A stretch of DNA of 16,901 nucleotides from Kiritimatiellia bacterium (lineage in GTDB: Bacteria; Verrucomicrobiota; Kiritimatiellia; RFP12; UBA1067): NCBI GenBank assembly GCA_017959645.1, contig JAGDAE010000135.1:1-16901 (forward strand), read 5' to 3'. Numbering within the stretch: the stretch's first letter is position 1; each line of letters opens with the position of its first letter. Made by a program: the position numbers and the translations under genes. Under the pieces are notes generated by a model. That model had not been told where the DNA came from and did not search any database. It was given only the letters and a program-made list of their open reading frames with translations. This document shows positions 5,257 to 12,129 of the stretch, piece by piece.

Positions 5257-8040
5257 TCAGATTCCCTCCACTGTGAAAACGAGAGTGTATTCGCCCTTGC
5301 CGAGCATGTCGTCGCCGTGCGGACGCGCGCCCCAGCTGTCGTCGCCGCCGACGCCCATCATCGCCGCGTCGATATTGACCGTGACCTCGTCCGAAAACGC
5401 CAGATCGCGCTGGTGCCTGGCCGCCTCGAGCGCGTCTTGCGAATACGGCCACGCATTGAATCCGAACGGACCCGATATCGCCTCGATGCGCACCTTGGCG
5501 GCGCCCTCGCCGGAGATTTCAAGCGAGCGGCAAAGCGTGCGATAGCCCTGTTCGCCCGGTTCGATGTAGTTTTCGGGGTTGAGGTCTTCGCGTATTCCGG
5601 CCTCGTAAACCCCGAGCATCGCCGAAACACGACGGTCGCAATAATTCTCCCACGGCCCCATGCCGTACCACTTCACCCTGTCGTAACCGGAAGGCAGCGT
5701 GAAACTCAGCCCCACGCGCGGAACGGGCGGCAGCGAATCGCCGTCGATCTTCACGTGCAGCGACACGAGATACCCGCCTGTCTGTAGCTTCTTGACGCCG
5801 ATCGACGTTTCGCAGCCCTCGGGCGGAGTCTGGGTCTCAGTCGCCGTCTTCCAGATTTCGCAGACGCCGGGCATTCCCCAGCCGCGGTCGTTGTCGACCG
5901 GCGCGCGCCAGAAATTGAATTTGAAACGGCCTGCGATCTCCGCGCCGGACTCTTCGGCGGCGACCGGCGCTTCCTTGGCGGCGAACGGCTTCACGAACTG
6001 GTCGTGCGCGATCTCGCGTCCGTTCCGGCTGAAGCTGAAGGTCACGCAGTCCGCCGCCCCCGCCTCGACCTTGAACTTTCGCGTCGACTCCGGAAGGAAC
6101 GACACGAGCGACAACGTCCCCTCCGCGACCGTGACGCCGTCCTTGTCCGCCCGCCATTCCCCATTGACTTCGTCGAGCGTCGTGAAGCGCCAGCGGTTCT
6201 CGACCTCGGCCTCGCCGCTCTCCCAATCGAAGGAAAGCACATTGACCGGCTGGTAGGCGTGCTTGACCTCGTGGGCGCCCGGATGATAGCTGCGGTCCGC
6301 CGCGACGAGTCCGTTGCAGTTGAAGTTGTCGTCGTTCGGCTGGTCGCCGAAATCCCCGCCGTAGGCGAGAAAAGTCCCCTTTTCGTCCGTCTTCCAGAGC
6401 GCCTGGTCGGCGAAGTCCCAGATGAACCCGCCCTGCGCCGAAGGATATTTTCTCACGATATCCCAGTAATCCTGGATATCGCCGTTCGAGTTGCCCATCG
6501 CGTGCGAATACTCGCAGAGGATGAATGGCTTCGCGGGATTGTTCTTCACGTACTCCTCGACCTCCCATGGCCGCGCGTACATCGGGCACTTGATGTCCGA
6601 ATGATCGGTATTCTGCGCCGGCTCGAACTGGATCGGACGCGTCGGATCGAGCGCGCGCATCGCCGCATGCTCGGCGATGAAGTTCGGCCCGTCGCCGCAT
6701 TCGTTGCCGAGCGACCAGATCACGATCGACGGATGGTTGCGGAAGGTCTTGACCATGTTCGCGCCGCGCTCGACGTGGGCGGTCTTCCACGCGGGGTCCT
6801 CCGAAAGCGGATTGCGGTAGCCGCCGTCCGCCGTCCATTCGTTCAGTCCGTGCGATTCGAGATTCGCCTCGCAGACGACGTAGATGCCCTCGCGGTCGCA
6901 GAGTTCGTACCACGCCGGGTCGTTCGGATAGTGCGAGGTCCTGACCGCGTTGATGTTGAGGTCGCGGAAAATCGCGATATCCCTCTTCATCTCCTCGACG
7001 GTTACCGCATAGCCGCGATCGGGGCTCATCTCGTGCCGGTCGACGCCCATGAAAAGCGCGCGGCGTCCGTTGATGTAGAGAACCGCGTCGCGTATCAGCA
7101 CTTTCCTAAAGCCGAAGGCGATCGCCCGGTAGTCGCCGTACGGATGCTCCCCGTCCTTCTTCTGAAACGCGATCGTCTCGTAATAGAGATTCGGCTTTTC
7201 GCAGCTCCAGAGCCGCGGCTGGTCGTAGGTCTTCCGCAGAAGCTCGTTGCCGTTTTCGTCGCGCACGGTCAGATACCCCGTCTGGAAATCGTCCGAGAGC
7301 GTCGCCTCGACGACAAGATCCTTGGGGTCCTGCGGGCGCTCCGCCACCAGCCAGACGTCGCGGAAGATTCCCGACATCCGCCAGAAATCCTGATCCTCGA
7401 GATAGGTTCCGTCGCAATGCTTGAGAACCTCGACTTCAAGCGCATTCTCCCCGCTCTTGAGATAGGGCGTGAGATCGAACTCGGCCGGCAGACGGCTGTC
7501 TTCGGAATAGCCGACGTCGCTTCCGTTCAGCCGGACGAACATGGCGGACGACACCCCGCCGAAATGGATGGCGATTCGCCGCCCTTCCCAGTCCGCCGGC
7601 ACCGTGAAAGTCCGCGAGTAGAGCCCGACGGGGTTGCGGAAGTGCGCGCTCGTGAAATGCGCGGGCGGCTCGCCCATCGGATCGCCCGACACATCGACGG
7701 CGATCGGGTAGGTTATGTTGGTGTAGAGCGGCGGATCGTACTCGCCCTGCAGCTGCCAGCAGCCGGGAACCGCGATCGTTCCCGACTTCTCCCAATCGCA
7801 GTCGACGGTGTGCTTCCATTTGAAATTCCACACTCCGTTCAGCGATTCGAGCCACTTCGACTCTGTCCGCTCCTTGCGGCCCATCGCGATCTGCATCGCC
7901 ATGCCCGCGCTTTCGCAGGGCACGGCGATCGCCCGCGCCGGCAGGCGGTTGACGGAGGTTACCTCTGGCGATTTCCAGGGGGCGACGGCGAAGGCGGACG
8001 AAGCCGCGAGCGCCATGACGCAGACGATCGTCGGCTTCAT
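5257..8040 (-). CDS. GH2 beta-galactosidase (LacZ class), secreted
   Basis: This 927-aa GH2 enzyme begins with a signal peptide, MKPTIVCVMALAASSAFA, so it probably works in the periplasm on terminal beta-galactosides or related sugars. Domain order matches LacZ: jelly-roll sugar-binding domain (about 50-235, with WRMSGIFRDV), an Ig-like domain, TIM barrel (about 320-610), a second Ig-like domain and the C-terminal Bgal-small-N domain (about 685-925). The acid/base is Glu447 in WSLGNE and the nucleophile Glu510 in CEYSHAMGNS, corresponding to E. coli Glu461 and Glu537. The substrate-loop SHYPND and the metal-site EANLESHG are present, although the usual Asp before EAN is Cys here. GGGAG stands 6-7 bases before the ATG, 15 bp after the preceding gene. 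Substrate within GH2 (galactose, glucuronate or other) cannot be fixed from motifs alone. Confidence 0.92.
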   Translation of the reverse strand: MKPTIVCVMALAASSAFAVAPWKSPEVTSVNRLPARAIAVPCESAGMAMQIAMGRKERTESKWLESLNGVWNFKWKHTVDCDWEKSGTIAVPGCWQLQGEYDPPLYTNITYPIAVDVSGDPMGEPPAHFTSAHFRNPVGLYSRTFTVPADWEGRRIAIHFGGVSSAMFVRLNGSDVGYSEDSRLPAEFDLTPYLKSGENALEVEVLKHCDGTYLEDQDFWRMSGIFRDVWLVAERPQDPKDLVVEATLSDDFQTGYLTVRDENGNELLRKTYDQPRLWSCEKPNLYYETIAFQKKDGEHPYGDYRAIAFGFRKVLIRDAVLYINGRRALFMGVDRHEMSPDRGYAVTVEEMKRDIAIFRDLNINAVRTSHYPNDPAWYELCDREGIYVVCEANLESHGLNEWTADGGYRNPLSEDPAWKTAHVERGANMVKTFRNHPSIVIWSLGNECGDGPNFIAEHAAMRALDPTRPIQFEPAQNTDHSDIKCPMYARPWEVEEYVKNNPAKPFILCEYSHAMGNSNGDIQDYWDIVRKYPSAQGGFIWDFADQALWKTDEKGTFLAYGGDFGDQPNDDNFNCNGLVAADRSYHPGAHEVKHAYQPVNVLSFDWESGEAEVENRWRFTTLDEVNGEWRADKDGVTVAEGTLSLVSFLPESTRKFKVEAGAADCVTFSFSRNGREIAHDQFVKPFAAKEAPVAAEESGAEIAGRFKFNFWRAPVDNDRGWGMPGVCEIWKTATETQTPPEGCETSIGVKKLQTGGYLVSLHVKIDGDSLPPVPRVGLSFTLPSGYDRVKWYGMGPWENYCDRRVSAMLGVYEAGIREDLNPENYIEPGEQGYRTLCRSLEISGEGAAKVRIEAISGPFGFNAWPYSQDALEAARHQRDLAFSDEVTVNIDAAMMGVGGDDSWGARPHGDDMLGKGEYTLVFTVEGI

Positions 8041-8055
8041 GCTCTTCTCCCGATT

Positions 8056-9612
8056 TTACTTGACGAGACGCTCGATCGCAAGATTGATGTCGGCGACGCG
8101 TCTGTCGCCGCCCTCGCGTTCGATCACGTAGTTGCCGGAGTACCCGAGTTTCTCAAGTTCGGCGACGAACGTCCTGCCGCCGACCTCGCCGTCTCCCCAC
8201 GGAACCTCGGTACCCCACGTTCCCGGCTCGGCGGTCTCGATCGCGTCCTTGACGTGTATCTGGCGTATCCACGGAAAGAGCGCGTTCAGCGCCTCGCGCG
8301 GCTTGCCCTTCGCGTAGAGGACCATGTTCGCCGGATCGAAGTTTATCCCCACTCCGGGCACGAGCATCATGAACTTGGCCAGATCCTCGGCCGTCTCCTG
8401 TCCAGACTCGAGGATGATCTCGACGCCGTATTTGGCCGCCTCGTCGCGCATCCAGCTCACGCGCTCGACGTACTTGGCGAACGCGGCCGGGTCGCTCTCG
8501 TCGAGGAAGCCGGCGTGCAGCGACATGTATTTCGCGCCCAGCTCGTGCGTGAGTTTCGCGCCGGCGGTCACGATCTTCTTGTTCTCCTCCCAGGTTTCGT
8601 CGGGGACGATTCCGCCCGTCTTCTTTATCGTCTCGAGCGTGGTGTAGTCTTCGCCGACCGTGCCGATCATCGTCGACATCAACTTCCATTCGCCGGAGGC
8701 GATTTTCGATTTCACGTATTCGAGCGCCTTTTCGTCCTCGGCCCCGCCGTGGCGCCCGTCAGGATGCAGAAACGGCCCGAGCGCGAGGTGGATTCCCTTG
8801 ACGTCGGCCTTCTCCATCTCGTCGGCGACTCCGGCGATCGGCTCGCGCCAGCTCCAGCTGCAGACCCCCACGCGCTCGGGGTCGATCTTGACGACCGGCA
8901 GCTCCTTGATGAAGATGTTTCTCCACTCGATCGGGTCGCCGTGGCACTGCAGCTCGATCTGCTCCTTGAAGAAGATCGGCCGGGTGCGGTCCCAGTAGTT
9001 CTCGAGCACGGCGTTGTCGACGACCAGTTCGCCGTTGAGCCATACCGTCACCCTCTCCCCGCGCATGATGACGTGGAAGCGGTTCCATTCCCCGATCTGT
9101 CTGTCGGCGATCGAAAGCGCCTTGTCGGGATTTTTCTGGTTGTTGTAGAGCCCGCCCGAGCCGATGTGCCACTGGTTGTGGGCGTCCCATATCTGCACCT
9201 GCGGGGAGCCGCGCAGATACAGCCCCGAATCGCCGCACTTGTAGAGAATTCTCCAATCGGCCCAGAGCTCGAAATCTTCGTAGTCTTTGGCCGTCGCGAG
9301 CGAATAGCCGCCGGGTTTGCCGTCGAAAAAGAGCACACCGTCGGCCTCGCGCACGTGCCAGTGCTGGCGCGCGAGCTCGTCGGCCTTCGCCTGCATTTCG
9401 GCGCGCTTTTCGGGCGACGCGGCCTGGCGCACGACCGGGTTGTCGAATCCCTCCTCGGTGGTCACGCCCTTCCAGTTCGCCATGTCAGACTCCCTGCCGC
9501 CGAACAGCACGGTGAAGCCGGGGGGAGGCTCGCGCCTTCCGCACTCGGTCGAACAGCAGCCGGCGAGCGCGAAAGCGAGCGCCGCCAGCGCGCAGTCAAG
9601 TATCTTCTTCAT
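8056..9612 (-). CDS. Lipoprotein fusing DUF1080 (3-keto-glycoside hydrolase-like) to a xylose-isomerase-like TIM barrel
   Basis: The 518-aa protein begins with a lipoprotein signal ending in lipobox LAGC (Cys19); Cys at +2 gives no inner-membrane retention signal. Residues about 30-235 form a DUF1080/LamG-like beta-sandwich, seen in FTVLFGG, FELWADWRI, SGLYLRG, VQIWDA, GEWNRFHVIMRGERVTVWLNGE and the closing EWRNIFIKEL. Some DUF1080 proteins hydrolyse 3-keto-disaccharides. Residues about 240-518 form a sugar isomerase/epimerase TIM barrel with likely metal ligands Glu402 (ILESG), Asp426 (NFDPAN), His453 (IHVKD) and Glu498 (VIERE). One uninterrupted frame covers both. AGGAGG lies 9 bases ahead of the ATG, 23 bp after uxaA. 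Substrates are not known; lipid anchoring suggests periplasmic or surface work on released oligosaccharides. Confidence 0.85.
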   Translation of the reverse strand: MKKILDCALAALAFALAGCCSTECGRREPPPGFTVLFGGRESDMANWKGVTTEEGFDNPVVRQAASPEKRAEMQAKADELARQHWHVREADGVLFFDGKPGGYSLATAKDYEDFELWADWRILYKCGDSGLYLRGSPQVQIWDAHNQWHIGSGGLYNNQKNPDKALSIADRQIGEWNRFHVIMRGERVTVWLNGELVVDNAVLENYWDRTRPIFFKEQIELQCHGDPIEWRNIFIKELPVVKIDPERVGVCSWSWREPIAGVADEMEKADVKGIHLALGPFLHPDGRHGGAEDEKALEYVKSKIASGEWKLMSTMIGTVGEDYTTLETIKKTGGIVPDETWEENKKIVTAGAKLTHELGAKYMSLHAGFLDESDPAAFAKYVERVSWMRDEAAKYGVEIILESGQETAEDLAKFMMLVPGVGINFDPANMVLYAKGKPREALNALFPWIRQIHVKDAIETAEPGTWGTEVPWGDGEVGGRTFVAELEKLGYSGNYVIEREGGDRRVADINLAIERLVK

Positions 9613-9635
9613 CGTTGTTTTCCTCCTGTTGTTTT

Positions 9636-10985
9636 TCAGAGCGTGACTCCGTCTTTGAAAATCGCGATCCCCTGCGCGCCGTTAAGCTCGTTCCTGGCCT
9701 TTTCGCCGCTCGCAACCGCGAGAACCTTTTCGGCGAACGCGCCGGTGTCGGGATTCGACATCGCGTTCCAGTCGATCCAGTTCGGCTTGGCGGACGCGAG
9801 CGCATCGTTGGTCGCGATCTTCAGCGTCGGCACGACGCACCCGAAAGGCGTGCCCCTGCCGGTGGTGAAGAGGATGAGGTGGCACCCGGCCGCCGCGAGA
9901 ACCGTCGAAGCGACCAGGTCGTTGCCGGGGCCGGTCATCAGCGAAAGTCCGTGCTTGCGCACCCTTTCGCCATAGTCGAGCACGTCCTCGACCGGGGCGC
10001 TCCCGCCCTTCTGCACGCACCCGAGCGACTTGTCTTCGAGCGTCGTTATGCCGCCGGCCTTGTTGCCCGGCGACGGATTCTCGTAGCAGACCTGGTTGTG
10101 CGACGAATAGTAGGCCTTGAAATCGTTGACCATCCTGACGCACTTGTCGAAAACGCCGCGCGTGCGGCAGCGCTTCATGAGCAGAGTCTCCGCGCCGAAC
10201 ATCTCCGGCACTTCGGTGAGTATCGTCGAGCCGCCGCGCGCGGCGAGCCAGTCCGAAAACCTGCCGACGAGCGGGTTCGCCGTAAGCCCGGAAAAACCGT
10301 CCGATCCGCCACACTTGAGCCCGACGACTAGCTCCGAAACCGGCACCTCGACCCGCTCTTTCGGACGCTTCTCCTCGAGCTCGGCGATGAGCCGCCTGCC
10401 CGTCTCGAATTCGTCGCCGGGATCCTGCGCCTTCATGAAGCGGATGTTGAGATCCGACACGTCCCCCATCCGTTCGCGGAAACTTTCGAGGGTGTTGTTT
10501 TCGCACCCGAGCGCGACGACGAGAACCCCGCCCGCGTTCGGATGGCGGCAGAGCGCGGCGAGCAGATTGGCCGTCGTTTCGTGGTCTTTGCCCATCTGCG
10601 AACATCCGTAGGGATGCTGCAGCGAAAGCCCCCCGCAGCTCTGGGCGAGACGCTCCGCGAGCCGGTTCACGCACCCTACGAGCGGCACGACCCAGATGTC
10701 GTTGCGTATCCCGACCCTGCCGTCGGCGTGGCGGTACGCCATCATCTTCGGCGGCTCTACCCTCTCCAGCTCCTCGAAATCCGGCTCGTAGCGGTATTCG
10801 AGCACTTCCCCGAGGTTGGTCTTTACGTTGTGCACGTGCACGTGCTCGCCCTTCGCGATCTTCCGCGTCGCGTGGCCGATCGGCATCCCGTATTTTATGA
10901 CATTCTCGCCTTCGGCTATGTCGCGCAGGGCGTACTTGTGGCCGTCGTCGCGGACCTCGACGTTGTCTTTCGGATTGATTGTCAT
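9636..10985 (-). CDS. uxaA: Altronate dehydratase UxaA
   Basis: UxaA dehydrates D-altronate to 2-keto-3-deoxygluconate in the cytosol. Similarity to E. coli UxaA as I recall it is strong over nearly the whole length: NVIKYGMPIGHAT and HVHVHNVKTNL in the N-terminal SAF domain, then VGCVN, YGCSQMGKDHE, RHPNAG, LGCENN, KCGGSDGFSGLTANP, LTEVPEMFGAE, NDFKAYYSSH, the ENPSPGNKAGGITTLEDKSLG block and TGRGTPFG. At 449 aa it is shorter than the roughly 495-aa E. coli protein, mostly because about 20 residues are absent from the start of the SAF domain. Its ATG overlaps the uxaB stop (ATGA) and has no good Shine-Dalgarno sequence of its own, so it likely depends on translation of uxaB. GarD (galactarate dehydratase) is a relative, but the neighbour UxaB and the motifs favour UxaA. 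Confidence 0.94.
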   Translation of the reverse strand: MTINPKDNVEVRDDGHKYALRDIAEGENVIKYGMPIGHATRKIAKGEHVHVHNVKTNLGEVLEYRYEPDFEELERVEPPKMMAYRHADGRVGIRNDIWVVPLVGCVNRLAERLAQSCGGLSLQHPYGCSQMGKDHETTANLLAALCRHPNAGGVLVVALGCENNTLESFRERMGDVSDLNIRFMKAQDPGDEFETGRRLIAELEEKRPKERVEVPVSELVVGLKCGGSDGFSGLTANPLVGRFSDWLAARGGSTILTEVPEMFGAETLLMKRCRTRGVFDKCVRMVNDFKAYYSSHNQVCYENPSPGNKAGGITTLEDKSLGCVQKGGSAPVEDVLDYGERVRKHGLSLMTGPGNDLVASTVLAAAGCHLILFTTGRGTPFGCVVPTLKIATNDALASAKPNWIDWNAMSNPDTGAFAEKVLAVASGEKARNELNGAQGIAIFKDGVTL

Positions 10986-12124
10986 TTCGCGCCGTCGTAG
11001 TGTCTTGCCATCGCCTCGTACCCCTCGATCATGCGCGGGGGCAGTTTGCCGTAGAGCCGGTAGTAGTCGCATACGACCGGCAGGCAGCGGGTCTTCCATT
11101 TCGCGATCGTATTCAGCGCGATCGACGCGAGCTTGTGGTGGGCGAACGGATTCGAGAACCGCTCGATTATCGAGTTGGCGTACTCGGTCTTCTCGCCGTC
11201 GGGCAGATCGACCGTCGGGAATATCTCGTCGAAGAGCAGCTCCCTGAGGAACGCGCCGCCTTCCTTGTCGCCGACGACCTGCGCGACCTCCTCGAAGCCG
11301 CGCTCAAGCCCCCAGTAGACGAGCGCGGTGTGGGCGGCGTTGAGAAAGCGCACCTTCCGCGTCCGGTACGGCTGCATGTCGCGCGTGTAGACGACGTTGA
11401 CGCCCGCTTTCTTGAGCGGCAGCTCAGATTCGAGATCGAACCCTTCCGGAGTCTCGATCACGAAGAAATGGAACGGCTCGCCGCAAACGAGAACCTCGTC
11501 TTTCTCGCCCAGCTTTTCGGCGTAGCGCGCGGCCGATTCCGGGTCGGGCCTGCCGGCGACGATGCGGTCGACGAGCGTCGAGCAGAAGACGCACTCCTTC
11601 TCGACGTAATCCTTCAGGGCCGCGTCGCCCCAGTCCTCGGCGTACTTGAGCACGCACGCCTTCAGGCTGTCGCCGTTGTGCTCGATCAGCTCGCACGGCA
11701 TGAAGACGAGCCCCTTGAGCTTCGAGGCCATGCGCGCCTTGAGGAACTTCGCGACCTTGGCGGGGAACGTGTTCGCGCCCTTGACGTACTCTATGCCCGC
11801 CTCGGTCGTGTTGGAGAAGACGAACCTGAGCGACGGAACCGTCGCGTACTGCTCGAGGTTCGTCCACATGTCCACGCCTTCGACGCAGCGTATCTCGTCC
11901 AGCTCCTCGACCGTCTTGCCGTTCTCCACCCCCCTCAGGCACGTGTGGTAGCGGCCGTTGCGTTCGTTGAGAATCTTCGCCGGGACGCACAGTTCGTCGC
12001 CGATCGGCTGTATTATCCTGACCGAGCCGCCGAAACCGGCGTTTCGGTTCATCTTCTCGACCATCCAGTCGACGAAGCACCTCAGGAAGTTGCCCTCGCC
12101 GAACTGCAGTATCTTCGTTTCCAT
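10982..12124 (-). CDS. uxaB: Tagaturonate reductase (altronate oxidoreductase) UxaB
   Basis: UxaB reduces D-tagaturonate to D-altronate with NADH in the galacturonate branch. The 380-aa product belongs to the polyol-specific long-chain dehydrogenases. It has ILQFGEGNFLRCFVDW at the N-terminal nucleotide-binding strand, RFVFSNTTEAGIEY, PCELIEHNGD, FCSTLVDRIV, and the catalytic set Lys257, Asn262, His265 in RKVRFLNAAHT. The ATG at 12124 gives METKILQFGEGN and sits 5 bp after the preceding stop, with GGTGAG/AGGA purine clusters upstream. The ATG at 12136 has no spacing for a ribosome-binding site and would overlap the preceding gene. It is about 100 residues shorter than E. coli UxaB (483 aa): it ends near the equivalent of E. 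coli LPARLTFALAALIAFYRG, exactly where uxaA begins. MtlD and UxuB are relatives but fit the motifs less well. Confidence 0.9.
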   Translation of the reverse strand: METKILQFGEGNFLRCFVDWMVEKMNRNAGFGGSVRIIQPIGDELCVPAKILNERNGRYHTCLRGVENGKTVEELDEIRCVEGVDMWTNLEQYATVPSLRFVFSNTTEAGIEYVKGANTFPAKVAKFLKARMASKLKGLVFMPCELIEHNGDSLKACVLKYAEDWGDAALKDYVEKECVFCSTLVDRIVAGRPDPESAARYAEKLGEKDEVLVCGEPFHFFVIETPEGFDLESELPLKKAGVNVVYTRDMQPYRTRKVRFLNAAHTALVYWGLERGFEEVAQVVGDKEGGAFLRELLFDEIFPTVDLPDGEKTEYANSIIERFSNPFAHHKLASIALNTIAKWKTRCLPVVCDYYRLYGKLPPRMIEGYEAMARHYDGAK

Positions 12125-12129
12125 TCTTC

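Noticed and set aside
1842..5276. A 1144-codon open frame on the plus strand
   Set aside because: It is antisense to thiC and the GH141-like gene and to the riboswitch and promoter between them. Its product is Arg/Ala/Val-rich without any family motif. Such frames arise because the sense genes rarely use TTA, CTA or TCA codons.
6004..9975. A 1323-codon open frame on the plus strand
   Set aside because: It crosses three well-supported minus-strand genes (GH2, DUF1080/TIM, uxaA) and their ribosome-binding sites. It has no domain pattern and is a by-product of GC-rich codon use.
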